The position numbers and the translations under genes were made by a program. 64,000 bases of DNA from Marinilabiliaceae bacterium UBA5488 (GTDB lineage: Bacteria > Bacteroidota > Bacteroidia > Bacteroidales > Marinilabiliaceae). Shown piece after piece: positions 1-8,827 of this stretch. The stretch spans positions 39,232 to 103,231 of the forward strand of contig DIPM01000037.1 of assembly GCA_002427105.1 (NCBI GenBank), in the 5' to 3' direction. How positions within the stretch are numbered: position 1 is the first letter of the stretch; each line of letters begins with the position of its first letter. The notes below the pieces were generated by a model. It saw only the letters and a list, made by a program, of their open reading frames with translations, did no database searches and was not told the DNA's origin.

Positions 1-1568
1 AAATTGGCTGTTAAGCTTACATCACTTGCAGGCATTGTGTAAATAAAAGAAGCCTCAGTGCTGAGATTATTCTCGGCGTCATCTGTCCAGTTAACAAACT
101 GGTAACCTGTAGCTGCTGTTGCAGAAAGAGTTACCTTGTCGCCTACCTCAACAAGACCACCCCCGGATAGAGTACCACCAGCCTCGGGAGAAGCATTTAG
201 AGAAAGATTGTACTTTGCAAGCAGATTCTGTGCCTTCAACTGTGCTGTTCTGCTGATACCTTTCAAAATTGGATAGCCATCAGCTGTAGCATCCGGATCA
301 GAAGCCTCGACTGTTTCCCAAATAGTTGTAAAATCAAGGAAGCTCATATTAGTTGCAGCGCTGCTTCCTTTCATCGAAGCTGTTGGTAAATCTATCAATT
401 CGGTTGAAGTAGAAGTATCGAACTCTACGCCAACGGCTTTAGTTTGTGTTGTAGTCACCTTGTCCCAATAAGAATATGCCACCTGAGAGTTTTGGTAGTT
501 ACAACCGGTTATCCCACCTGTGTTATAAGTAGATCCTGTTATCTTTCCGGTGGCGTAGGTTTTAGTTATTGTGGATTCATTTGATGTGTTCCCAAATATA
601 CCTCCTGTATATTGGCCCTTAAGATCTGTGGGGGCCTTTACAATTCCTAAGGCATACGAGTTGGAGATGATTGCTGTGTATGTATCTCCACTAATGCCCC
701 CACAATAAGTACTGGTGGAAGTTACATCACCGGAAGTAAAGCAGAAATCAATCTGACCACGCCAACTATACCCGATGAGTCCGCCAACACGGCCTGCTCC
801 GCTCACATTGCCTGTGGCGTAACAATAATTTATGATTCCGTTTTGGTTATAGCCAACAAGACCACCCATTGTATCGGATCCAACACCATTAACAGTTGCC
901 GAAGAATGTGAGTTGAAAATATTGCCATGATTATTAGTCCCAACTAAGCCGCCACCATTAGTTGAAGTTGCCAAGACAGTACCTTCACTGTATGAGCTTT
1001 CTATTGTTCCCTGATTTTCGCCTACCAATAAGCCAACAGTCCCTCCTGATATTACCCCTTTGGCCGATGAGTTCACGATAGAAGCGCCATTAAAATATAT
1101 TAGACCAACAAGACCGCCAACTTTATTATTACCGAGGACATCCATATCGACAATATGAATATTCTTGATAGTGTTTTTATCTATAACTCTAAAACGGCCA
1201 ACATGCTCCTCATCCGGGCGGTTGATTTTTAAGCCTTTTATTGAAAAGCCCTTACCGTCAAAACTGCCTTGGAAGTGACTCGTCCAATTTCCAATTGGCA
1301 GCCATCCGGCATCACCCCACATTGTATATCCTTCTCCTCCGGCAGCCAGATAGGAGCTGAGGTCTATATCATTGACAAGCACGAAGTGTTTGTCAATATG
1401 GCTTTCTCCCATATATACCGCCAAATAGTTTCGTAATAAATTAAGTTGAGCCGGAGTAGCTACTTGCCAGGGGTCAGCCTCTGTTCCCGAGCCTCCTTCA
1501 AAGCTTTGTCCGTAAATAAAGCCCCCGCTAAAAAACAGTAAATACAAATAAATAGTAAAGTTCCTCAT
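1..1568 (-). CDS. Secreted GLUG-repeat surface protein, 5' part only
   Basis: The open frame runs from an ATG at 1568 off the left edge of the window, so about 522 N-terminal residues are visible and no stop is seen. Residues 1-21 form a signal peptide ending in IYGQ. Then comes the typical opening of GLUG proteins (GSGTEADPWQVATPAQL), followed by about eight repeats of roughly 25-30 residues with cores such as GGLVGTN, GGLVGYN, GGLIGYS and GGITGCN. The last visible part (about residues 450-520) resembles a divergent InlB B-repeat / Flg_new_2 domain: SLNASPEAGGTLSGGG, then GYQFVNWTD. Proteins of this make-up are large cell-surface or secreted adhesin-like proteins in Bacteroidota, often exported by T9SS; the C-terminal sorting signal would lie outside the window. 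Its ligand is unknown. It is divergent from the membrane regulator at 1723, with a shared upstream region. Confidence 0.85.
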   Translation of the reverse strand, partial: MRNFTIYLYLLFFSGGFIYGQSFEGGSGTEADPWQVATPAQLNLLRNYLAVYMGESHIDKHFVLVNDIDLSSYLAAGGEGYTMWGDAGWLPIGNWTSHFQGSFDGKGFSIKGLKINRPDEEHVGRFRVIDKNTIKNIHIVDMDVLGNNKVGGLVGLIYFNGASIVNSSAKGVISGGTVGLLVGENQGTIESSYSEGTVLATSTNGGGLVGTNNHGNIFNSHSSATVNGVGSDTMGGLVGYNQNGIINYCYATGNVSGAGRVGGLIGYSWRGQIDFCFTSGDVTSTSTYCGGISGDTYTAIISNSYALGIVKAPTDLKGQYTGGIFGNTSNESTITKTYATGKITGSTYNTGGITGCNYQNSQVAYSYWDKVTTTQTKAVGVEFDTSTSTELIDLPTASMKGSSAATNMSFLDFTTIWETVEASDPDATADGYPILKGISRTAQLKAQNLLAKYNLSLNASPEAGGTLSGGGLVEVGDKVTLSATAATGYQFVNWTDDAENNLSTEASFIYTMPASDVSLTAN

Positions 1569-1722
1569 GATCTAAATAGTTTAGAAGTAAAATCTTTGTG
1601 GTTTGCTAAAGTATCTTTTCTTTTTTTTATCTTTCGAAGAATAAGCGGGACAAATGCGGGACATGCCCATGTTTTGTGATATTTCCCTTCTTTTATTCCT
1701 GAATAATAGAATTGCGTTAAAA

Positions 1723-3480
1723 ATGATAGCTATGGGGAGTGAAATCACTCGGGTAAATATCAAGAAGGGGCTGCTGTTCTGTCCGCTAATTTCTATTCTG
1801 CTTCTCACTGCATGCAACAAACATCAACAAGACTCTAATTCGGAGAATAAGCCTAGGCCTTTAGTTCAAAGCAATGAGGGAGAAATCATTATTGAAGGAT
1901 CTCTTGCTTTTTATTGGAATCAGCTGCTTGAACCTGCTGATTTTCAGGTTGAAAAAGAGCCGGCTGTTTCCGCATGGTTTGATTTTCCCGGAACATGGAA
2001 TTACTTCGAGATAGGCGGTAAAAAGCTTCCGGGAAGAGGCTGTGCCACTTATAGGACTTGGTTTTGGATTGATTCGGTGATGCCCATGGCAATAAAGACC
2101 GATGATTATTGTAATGCCGTAAAAATATGGATTAACGGCGAATTAGTAGCTCAGGGAGGAGAGCCGGGAAGCGCTAAAGAGTTCCATAAAGCTGTTAAGT
2201 ATAATATCGTAGAGCCTTTTGTTCCCCTTGAAGGCCTAAATGAAATAATTTTCCAGACCTCCAATTTCGAGGAGTATTACGGAGGTTTTAGGCACGCCAT
2301 TCTCTTGGGAAGTGAAGCCCTTGTAGTTGCAGCGGCAAGCAAGACTAAGCTTATTGACAGCTTTGTTTTGGGCGTTATTTTTATAATGGCCTTATATCAT
2401 TTTTCCTTGTTTTGGATGAACACCGAAAATAAAGCTTTTCTGTGGTTTGGCTTGCTGGCTCTTTTTATAGGTTTAAGGATGGGGCTGCTTTCAAGCACTA
2501 ATATTTTTGGCGTATGGCTAAACGAGCAGGCTGTTTTGTTTCTTCGCCTGTCCTTTTTATTAGCCCTTATCTTGCCTATGACCTTGTTTTATTATTTTTC
2601 TTCTGTTTTCCCCGAGTATTTAAGGAGGCGAACCGTAAATGTTTATGGCGTACTGTCGTTATTTGCTATTCTTTTCGTTTTTTTATTGCCTGTTTATTAT
2701 CTCTCTTCCGGTGTTCGTTATTTTCAATTCATTATTTCCCTGGGGCTTGCCTATCTGTTGTTTCTGATTTTGAGGTTTTTCAAGTTCATGTCTGTAACAG
2801 AAAAAATAATTGGTCTGGGCATTCTGCTTTTATTATTATCTGTAGTGTTCGAGATTCTTATATTTAATAGGGTGCTATACTCAGATTACGTTGCTCATTA
2901 CGGATTGCTGGGTTTTATCGTTTTTCAATCTTTTGCCTTGTCTTACGATTTTCATCTGGCCTCAAAAAGAAATATTGAATTAACGAGAGAATTAGATAGA
3001 CATAATAAGAACCTTCAAGAGGAAGTAGAGATAAAATCGAGGGAAATCCTTGAAGCAAAGCAAAGAGAGATGGTGGCTATGGCCTTGCAAAAATCAAGAG
3101 TAAACCGGGTTCTAAGAGAAATTGAGGAAAAGTTAATTCTTTTTAAGCAACAAAATAAGGTGGAGAGCGACAAGTCGTTTTCTGAGGTTCTTGATTTGGT
3201 CAAGGAGAGTAAGTATAATTGGAAAGATGAGGAATATTTATTGCAATTTGAGAAGGTGCATCCCCAGTTTTTCGATAGATTACTGAAAGCCCATCCCTCA
3301 TTGACGAAGTTAGAAATACATCTTTGCGCTTATCTGAAAATGAATTTTGGATATCAGGAAATTGCGCATTTTCAGCATATAGAGTCTGAATCGGTTCGTA
3401 GATCCATAACTCGAATGAGAAAAAAAATGGAACTTGATTCTAATCGTGATATTGCTGCATATTTGACACTCTTTTCCTAA
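1723..3480 (+). CDS. Membrane-anchored 7TM-DISM sensor with C-terminal HTH (transcriptional regulator)
   Basis: A predicted one-component sensor. With the start at ATG 1723 the protein has 585 residues and opens with a lipoprotein signal whose lipobox LLTAC places the lipid Cys at residue 31. The upstream in-frame ATG at 1654 would put about 23 extra residues before the signal, so 1723 (or 1732) is preferred. Residues about 50-205 look like a periplasmic jelly-roll ligand domain of the 7TMR-DISM type. About residues 212-410 hold seven hydrophobic segments. A coiled coil follows (about 414-480), then a LuxR-like HTH (about 527-570, with LTKLEIHLCAYL and ESVRRSITRMRKKM). This architecture is common in Bacteroidota, where the HTH is held at the inner membrane. 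There is no histidine kinase or receiver domain. It could regulate the XusAB-like genes 257 bp downstream or the divergent GLUG gene; that is inference. Confidence 0.75.
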   Translation: MIAMGSEITRVNIKKGLLFCPLISILLLTACNKHQQDSNSENKPRPLVQSNEGEIIIEGSLAFYWNQLLEPADFQVEKEPAVSAWFDFPGTWNYFEIGGKKLPGRGCATYRTWFWIDSVMPMAIKTDDYCNAVKIWINGELVAQGGEPGSAKEFHKAVKYNIVEPFVPLEGLNEIIFQTSNFEEYYGGFRHAILLGSEALVVAAASKTKLIDSFVLGVIFIMALYHFSLFWMNTENKAFLWFGLLALFIGLRMGLLSSTNIFGVWLNEQAVLFLRLSFLLALILPMTLFYYFSSVFPEYLRRRTVNVYGVLSLFAILFVFLLPVYYLSSGVRYFQFIISLGLAYLLFLILRFFKFMSVTEKIIGLGILLLLLSVVFEILIFNRVLYSDYVAHYGLLGFIVFQSFALSYDFHLASKRNIELTRELDRHNKNLQEEVEIKSREILEAKQREMVAMALQKSRVNRVLREIEEKLILFKQQNKVESDKSFSEVLDLVKESKYNWKDEEYLLQFEKVHPQFFDRLLKAHPSLTKLEIHLCAYLKMNFGYQEIAHFQHIESESVRRSITRMRKKMELDSNRDIAAYLTLFS

Positions 3481-3716
3481 GCTGCTCTATTGACCCTTAT
3501 AGCCAACTACAGGCTGTGGAGATTAGAATGCTGTATAACTATTTATTAGTAGAACAATTTTGGCGGTTCGCTTTATCTAATTTGTTGTTATTGAGCGGTA
3601 ATAACTGCTTTGTGTGCATGCAGCCGGCGCCATAAAGGACTTTAGGATATGTGACAGGGCGGTGGAAAACCCTAATAATATGGGATTGTGAGGCTTTTGA
3701 CACTTGCTTAACATTG

Positions 3717-3733
3717 CATTGTTAAAAACAATG
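3717..3733. promoter_or_regulatory. Inverted repeat just upstream of the TonB receptor start
   Basis: Two perfect 7-bp arms, CATTGTT and AACAATG, are separated by AAA and end 4 nt before the ATG at 3738. It could be a repressor operator or an RNA hairpin covering the translation start. It does not match the classical Fur box well. The rest of the 257-bp gap from 3481 shows no clear TAnnTTTG promoter box and no riboswitch that I recognise. Confidence 0.4.
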
Positions 3734-3737
3734 ACTG

Positions 3738-6167
3738 ATGAAAGTGCACAGAGGATTGAGTTGGCATACGCTACGAAGATATAGTCTGATATTATTTTTT
3801 GTTATTATTTATACCTCCTCTTGGGGGCAGCGTGGCAGTTTAAGCGGAAATATACGCTTTGAAGATGGCGAGCCTGCAATTAGTGCCATTATTCAGATTA
3901 AGGAGCTACAGAAAAATGCAATTACCAACCTTGATGGTAATTTCGCTATAAGCGATCTTCCCTATGGCAGATACCTCCTGGAGATAAGCTCTCTGGAGTC
4001 GGAGAATAATCTTGTTGAGCTTGAGATAAATATGGCTAAGTCGGATATCAGCATCAGGATGAAGCGAGCTGTTTTGAACCTGAGCGAGGTGGTGATTAGC
4101 GCCAATTCCGTAAAAAGGGAAATAGAGACAAAGGGTTTTGCCGTAAATATTATTGAGACACAAAAGACGGCGATTCAGTCGGTTCAGACCAATGAGCTCC
4201 TGGATCGCAGCGCCGGTGTAAGAGTTCGCCAGGATGGTGGCCTGGGCTCACGCATCAATTATAATATTAACGGACTATCAGGCGAGGCTATCAAGATTTT
4301 TATTGATGGAATTCCGGCATCTAATTATGGAGCGTCGTTTTCTCTTAATAGTATTCCTCTCTCCTTAATCGAGCGAATAGAGATATACAAAGGAGTTGTG
4401 CCCGCCTATCTGGCCGAAGACGCCCTGGGCGGTGCTATCAATATTGTGTTGAAGCAGCGTCGCACTAAGTCGCTTTCAAGCTCTTACTCTTTGGGATCCT
4501 TCAATACTCACAAGTGGGATATGAGCGGCAGCTATCGTTGGATTAAGGGCCTGACTGTCGATGGTTCGGCCTTCTATAATTATAGCGACAACAGCTATAA
4601 AGTTTGGGGTGATGATATATATTTTGTCAATTACCAGGGAGCCATCACCGAGTCTAAAGGTAAGAAAGTGAAGCGCTTTCATGATGGATATGAATCGGCC
4701 GGAGCTAAATTGAGCCTGGGTTTTACTGACGTGAATTGGGCTGACCGGCTCTTGCTTGGAGTAGTTTTGGCACAGGATTATAAAGAGGTTCAGAATGGTA
4801 TCACTATGCGTACTGTCTATGGCGACCGACACACGAGGCGCAACTCGGCAGTTCTGACTTTAAAATATCAAAAGGATGAGTTCTTGACGGAACGCTTGTC
4901 CCTGACTCTTGATGCGGCTCACTCTTACCTTGAAAGGCAGGTGATAGATACAGTGGGAATAATGTATGATTGGGCAGGGCCAATTAGGAATCCCGATGGT
5001 TCGTATGTGAGATATGGCAGCGGTGCCGAAATTGGCTCTGCCAAAACCATGGCTGTCAATGGCGATAATACTAATAGCCTCAGGTTTAACCTTAGCTATA
5101 AGATAAATGAGGGGCATACTTTCTATGGCAACTACCTGTATAATGATTTTCGCAGAAATGCCTCCGATAGCTTTCAGCCTCTTGCCTTACAACGACTGAA
5201 GAACATCCGCGATTTGCAGAAGAATATTATCTCCTTTAGCTATGAGAATCTTGCTTTCTCGGGCAAATTACGTAGCAGCATATTTTACAAACATTATTTC
5301 CAGAAGGTAAGCTCTCACGAGCCTTTCCTTGAGGATGAACAATATCGCGTTAAGACAAGCGACAAGAGCATTGACTATGGAGGCTATGGACTAAGCATTT
5401 CGTATAGCCTGTTTCCGGGGCTTTACATTTTAGGCTCGGCAGAGAAGGCCTTGCGTCTGCCCAATGCAGATGAGATGTTTGGAAATCTGGCCGATAACCT
5501 TTTGCCTCCTTCACCCGGTCTGGATCCTGAGAAAAGCTTTAATGCCAATCTGGGCTTTAACTATGCTCTAAGCAAAGGCTCGCATAACTTTATACTTCAT
5601 TCTTCGGTCTATTATCGCGACACCCGGGGAATGATAAGGGAAGCTATCAGAAGCGGGAGCTTCGTCTATTCTCAGTTTGAAAATTTGGAGGACGTATTGA
5701 CAAGGGGTCTGGACGCTGAAATTAACTATAGCTTTCGTGATAAGTTGAGATTCAGGTTCAATGTTTCGAAGTTTGATGTTTTGTTTAACACAAAATATGA
5801 CGCGAGAGGCAATCCCTATCAGTTTTATCGTATGCAGATAAGGAATGAGCCTTCGTTTAAGTTTAGCGGGAATATTAGTTATTCTCATAAGGATATTTTT
5901 AAGAGAGGCTCGGCTACGACGCTCTATTATAATACAACTTATGTCGAAGGCTTTCTTCGCAATTGGTCAAATGTAGGATCTTCCAACCTGTCGCGCATTC
6001 CTACTCAATATCCTATGGATGTGGGGATGGCTTATACCTTTCCGGCAAAGAAAGTCGTCCTTAGTTTGGATGTGAAGAATATTTTTGACAAACAGATTTA
6101 CGATAATTTCGGGCTTCAGAAGCCCGGAAGAAGCTTTAATGCCAAGCTTAGCTATTTTATCCTATAA
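3738..6167 (+). CDS. TonB-dependent outer-membrane receptor, XusA-like
   Basis: An 809-residue outer-membrane receptor. A signal peptide occupies about residues 1-30 (hydrophobic LILFFVIIYTSS, then WGQ). A CarboxypepD_reg-like beta-sandwich follows (about 32-115), then a plug domain (about 125-235, with the plug-typical run LIERIEIYKGVVPAYL) and a beta-barrel to the C-terminus (ends AKLSYFIL). Barrel segments such as EKALRLPNADEMFG and LDPEKSFNANLGFNY are typical of siderophore-type receptors rather than SusC proteins, and there is no SusD partner. The next gene, 108 bp downstream, encodes a DUF4374 lipoprotein. That pairing matches XusA-XusB, the xenosiderophore uptake pair of Bacteroides thetaiotaomicron. 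Ferric siderophore import is therefore the best guess; the exact ligand cannot be read from sequence. Confidence 0.85.
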   Translation: MKVHRGLSWHTLRRYSLILFFVIIYTSSWGQRGSLSGNIRFEDGEPAISAIIQIKELQKNAITNLDGNFAISDLPYGRYLLEISSLESENNLVELEINMAKSDISIRMKRAVLNLSEVVISANSVKREIETKGFAVNIIETQKTAIQSVQTNELLDRSAGVRVRQDGGLGSRINYNINGLSGEAIKIFIDGIPASNYGASFSLNSIPLSLIERIEIYKGVVPAYLAEDALGGAINIVLKQRRTKSLSSSYSLGSFNTHKWDMSGSYRWIKGLTVDGSAFYNYSDNSYKVWGDDIYFVNYQGAITESKGKKVKRFHDGYESAGAKLSLGFTDVNWADRLLLGVVLAQDYKEVQNGITMRTVYGDRHTRRNSAVLTLKYQKDEFLTERLSLTLDAAHSYLERQVIDTVGIMYDWAGPIRNPDGSYVRYGSGAEIGSAKTMAVNGDNTNSLRFNLSYKINEGHTFYGNYLYNDFRRNASDSFQPLALQRLKNIRDLQKNIISFSYENLAFSGKLRSSIFYKHYFQKVSSHEPFLEDEQYRVKTSDKSIDYGGYGLSISYSLFPGLYILGSAEKALRLPNADEMFGNLADNLLPPSPGLDPEKSFNANLGFNYALSKGSHNFILHSSVYYRDTRGMIREAIRSGSFVYSQFENLEDVLTRGLDAEINYSFRDKLRFRFNVSKFDVLFNTKYDARGNPYQFYRMQIRNEPSFKFSGNISYSHKDIFKRGSATTLYYNTTYVEGFLRNWSNVGSSNLSRIPTQYPMDVGMAYTFPAKKVVLSLDVKNIFDKQIYDNFGLQKPGRSFNAKLSYFIL

Positions 6168-6227
6168 AGATGCAAAGAAAATAAGCACTATGATACTACG
6201 GGCATGATCCGTTAACCACAAGCGGGG

Positions 6228-6240
6228 TGATGATTCATCA
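6228..6240. repeat. Short inverted repeat between the receptor and lipoprotein genes
   Basis: A near-perfect palindrome with arms TGATGA and TCATCA around a single T, 35 bp upstream of the XusB-like start. It could be an operator for a second promoter or chance; no clear TAnnTTTG box accompanies it. Confidence 0.25.
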
Positions 6241-6275
6241 TGCGAACAGCTCCTATATAAAACAAAGATAAAGAT

Positions 6276-7577
6276 ATGAAATACTTAAAACGTAGTCTGG
6301 TTATTGCAGCTGCTGTGTGTGCGCTGCCCTTGTTGTATTCATGTTCAGATGATGATAATGGGATATCAGGAGAAGAGGTTAAGAATGACTTCCATCTTGC
6401 ATTTGCAAGTGGGTCGGAAGCTAATTCAGCCACCATTGTTCAGGGCGTAAGCGATTTAAGCTCAGGAATCATTAGCTCACAAAAAGGACATGAACTTGAA
6501 TCGGCGCGTACGGCACGAATCTTCGCCTCGGCTGATGGCTCCACAATTTACAGTCTTAACTATACGGAAGGAACGATTGAAAAACTTTCTTACCTGGGCG
6601 GAGACCTTTATACGAGAGTCGGAAGGATTGATGCCTCTGTGCCCTTGGGTGTTAAGTCTTTACGCTTTACTAAGTTGAATGAAGAGCTGGCATCCCTGCA
6701 CTATGTCAGGGCAACACCGCTGTATGACAGTGAAACAGGAGAAGTGTATCTGAAGCACAGCGTCGTTGCAAGTATCGGTATCCTTGATTTGGAAACTATG
6801 ACCTTGCTCGAGGGATATAACAAGGAAATTGAAGTTGAGCTTGGAGAGGAGCTTTCTGCCCTGGGCTATTACATCTCACGCATCGATGCGCCCGTTGTTT
6901 CCGGTTCTAAATTGTATTACGGAGCGGCTGTCAGCAAATGGAATGCCTCAAGCGGCAAGGCTGAAGCTACCGACAGAACCTTTACCCTGGTGCTTGATTA
7001 TCCCTCACTTACAAATGCCACGGCTATATCCACAACGGCAGTGAAAGGCGCTACAAATGGGTATCGAACTCCTACCCAGCATGTGAACGAGGCAGGGGAG
7101 ATACTTCAGCTGGTTAGCGGCAATGAGGAAGTTCATATCGTGAAGATTAAAGACGGACAATATCTTAGCTCCTTCGACTATGACCTGAGCAACTTGCTCG
7201 GTAAAGCGGTAGCCAGCAATGGGTGGTTCTATGCAGGCAAGGGAATTGGCTATATACCTTACGAAGATTTAAGTAAAGATAAAATTCAGATAGGAGAAAA
7301 CGCCCAGGGTGAACCCAGTTATTCGGCTATGTGGAAACTGGCAAGGATGGACTTTAATAAGGGAACAGTGCTTGACTTAAATGTTCCCGACAACTTGTGG
7401 TTAACGCAATATCAGTCATCTGTTGTTAGGGATGGCATCTTTTATATTGCATTGTCGCCTGTTGGCAGCAACGGAAATATTTACATGTTTGATGTTGATT
7501 CAGAAAGCCCCAACGGAACTCCTGGTGCCGGCATTACCGGAACGGGCGCAGACCAGTATTATATAGGGATTTATTAA
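6276..7577 (+). CDS. DUF4374 surface lipoprotein, XusB-like siderophore-binding protein
   Basis: A 433-residue lipoprotein of the DUF4374 family. The signal peptide ends in the lipobox LLYSC, with the lipid Cys at residue 23. The residues directly after it (S24, D25, D26, D27) match the acidic Bacteroidota lipoprotein export signal (SDDDD type in Bacteroides fragilis), so the protein is predicted to sit on the outer face of the outer membrane. The rest is beta-rich with propeller-like repeats (for example TARIFASADGSTIYSLNY). In B. thetaiotaomicron the DUF4374 protein XusB binds enterobactin- or salmochelin-type siderophores and hands them to the TonB receptor XusA. Here the gene follows a TonB receptor, supporting the same role. 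The usual third member, the PepSY membrane protein XusC, does not follow: lpxA on the other strand comes next. Confidence 0.8.
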   Translation: MKYLKRSLVIAAAVCALPLLYSCSDDDNGISGEEVKNDFHLAFASGSEANSATIVQGVSDLSSGIISSQKGHELESARTARIFASADGSTIYSLNYTEGTIEKLSYLGGDLYTRVGRIDASVPLGVKSLRFTKLNEELASLHYVRATPLYDSETGEVYLKHSVVASIGILDLETMTLLEGYNKEIEVELGEELSALGYYISRIDAPVVSGSKLYYGAAVSKWNASSGKAEATDRTFTLVLDYPSLTNATAISTTAVKGATNGYRTPTQHVNEAGEILQLVSGNEEVHIVKIKDGQYLSSFDYDLSNLLGKAVASNGWFYAGKGIGYIPYEDLSKDKIQIGENAQGEPSYSAMWKLARMDFNKGTVLDLNVPDNLWLTQYQSSVVRDGIFYIALSPVGSNGNIYMFDVDSESPNGTPGAGITGTGADQYYIGIY

Positions 7578-7584
7578 GGCGATA

Positions 7585-7620
7585 ATAATAGAGACGCAGG
7601 CTGCTGCGTCTCTCTATTAT
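7585..7620. terminator. Hairpin between the convergent xusB-like and lpxA genes
   Basis: GAGACGCAG pairs with CTGCGTCTC across the loop GCTG. The stem continues as ATAATA / TATTAT after a 2-nt bulge. It begins 7 bp after the xusB-like stop and lies 69 bp from the lpxA stop. There is no strong T-tract, but the stem suits a two-way terminator. Confidence 0.65.
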
Positions 7621-7688
7621 CTAAATATTAGTAATCCCTTGGGATTGTATCGTCTCTTAAAAGCCCTCTTTATTAACCGGCTTAGGTC

Positions 7689-8504
7689 TTACATGCTTTC
7701 TTCAGTAACAGCCGACTTCTTAAAGCTGTTTTTTATCACGCCACGTGGAGAGGATTTAATAAAGGTCACTATCGCATCGCGTTCCTCACTTTGTGGAAGG
7801 TAGGTGTTGATGTACTCCACGGCCTGTGAGGAATTCATGCCTCTCTGGTACAAAATACGATAAGTATCATGTATGGCTTCAATTTGCTCTTTTGTAAAAG
7901 AGCGCCTTTTAAGTCCTACGTAGTTTATCCCGATATAGGCTGCAGGCAGGCCAAAGACTTTGGTGTAGGGAGCTACATCGGAGAGAACTCCTGCCATGCC
8001 CGAAACCATTGCATGGGCTCCGATTCTGGTAAACTGGTGCACAGCACTTGCGCCACCGATAATGGCCCAATCCTCAACTATCACTTCTCCGGCAATCTGT
8101 ACGCTGTTAGATATCACACAATTATTGCCTACTTCAGTGTCGTGCCCTAGGTGGCAGTATGCCATCAGAAGAGTATTGTTGCCCACCTTAGTGTAGCCTT
8201 TTGAAGCGGTACCGCGATTGATGGTTACATATTCGCGAATAGTGGTGTTGTTTCCTATCTCAACAGTTGAGTATTCTCCCCTGAATTTCAAATCTTGAGG
8301 AACAGCAGCAATAACTGCTCCTGTAAATATTTTGCACTCTTTTCCGATTCTTGCGCCGGGATAAATCGTTGCATTCGCACCAATCCACGTGCCATCACCT
8401 ATAACCACATCTCTATCAATCTTGGCAAAAGCCTCTATTGTTACATCCTTTCCAATGATCGCCTCCGGATGTATCTCTGCACGCGCTGAAATCAACTGAT
8501 CCAT
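7689..8504 (-). CDS. lpxA: Acyl-ACP--UDP-N-acetylglucosamine O-acyltransferase
   Basis: LpxA moves a 3-hydroxyacyl group from ACP to UDP-GlcNAc, the first step of lipid A synthesis in the cytoplasm. The 271-residue protein has about ten left-handed beta-helix hexapeptide turns (residues about 5-185; for example VIGDGTWIGANATIYPGARI). It carries the family signature VPQDLKFRGE and the catalytic-His segment YCHLGHDTEVGNN, followed by a C-terminal helical domain (GLKRRSFTKEQIEAI). The ATG at 8504 is chosen; an in-frame TTG three codons upstream is unlikely. Bacteroidota often encode lpxA next to a bifunctional lpxC/fabZ gene and lpxD, but here it stands alone, with a hairpin leader upstream and a hairpin after its stop. 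Confidence 0.95.
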   Translation of the reverse strand: MDQLISARAEIHPEAIIGKDVTIEAFAKIDRDVVIGDGTWIGANATIYPGARIGKECKIFTGAVIAAVPQDLKFRGEYSTVEIGNNTTIREYVTINRGTASKGYTKVGNNTLLMAYCHLGHDTEVGNNCVISNSVQIAGEVIVEDWAIIGGASAVHQFTRIGAHAMVSGMAGVLSDVAPYTKVFGLPAAYIGINYVGLKRRSFTKEQIEAIHDTYRILYQRGMNSSQAVEYINTYLPQSEERDAIVTFIKSSPRGVIKNSFKKSAVTEESM

Positions 8505-8827
8505 TCCAATCAAATAGTTTATATAAATAAATAGCCGGGTTATGGATTAAAATCCAAAACCGGCCAGAGTTGCTTATCACTTGAAGTATGACAATCAAAG
8601 AAAGGATAACACGTACTCAATATTAAATATTTGTTGCTTTTTTGTGCCCTATATCTTAAACTAATAATAATCACATAGTTCACATGATGTTTCTCTGTGC
8701 TCTTTGTGCCTTCTTAGTGTTCTTTGTGGTTTCATCTTTAGCCTGATTTAACCACAGAGTTCACAATGATTTACACAAAGGGCACAAAGCATATCTCTAT
8801 ATTCTTTCTGGTTTATTCTTTAAGTCC
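8505..8827. other. Gene-free gap with leader hairpin and CACAAAG-type repeats
   Basis: No coding frame is convincing here. On the lpxA side it holds a leader hairpin at 8534-8564 (GCCGG pairing with CCGGC, an inner GGAT/ATCC stem, one bulge and one mismatch), about 30 nt before the lpxA ATG. The middle is AT-rich. Positions 8671-8792 hold an inverted pair of ACAAAG/ACAGAG-rich repeats, listed separately. No clear TAnnTTTG promoter for lpxA was found. Confidence 0.5.
8671..8792. repeat. Inverted pair of CACAAAG/CACAGAG-rich repeats
   Basis: On the plus strand the right half (about 8750-8792) reads AACCACAGAG, TTCACAATG, TTTACACAAAG, GGCACAAAG. The reverse complement of the left half (8671-8732) reads AACCACAAAG, AACACTAAG, AAGGCACAAAG, AGCACAGAG. 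The two halves start with the same AACCACA and point away from a centre near 8743. I have seen this kind of degenerate CACAAAG/CACAGAG intergenic repeat in Bacteroidota and related genomes. It encodes no protein; as RNA or cruciform DNA it could form a long imperfect hairpin. Confidence 0.6.

Noticed and set aside
3481..3737. Possible riboswitch upstream of the TonB receptor
   Set aside because: The GC-rich patches (for example near 3655-3670) do not contain the conserved cobalamin box or any other riboswitch core that I know.
6228..6240. Fur box before the XusB-like gene
   Set aside because: The short palindrome does not fit the 19-bp GATAATGAT-type consensus.
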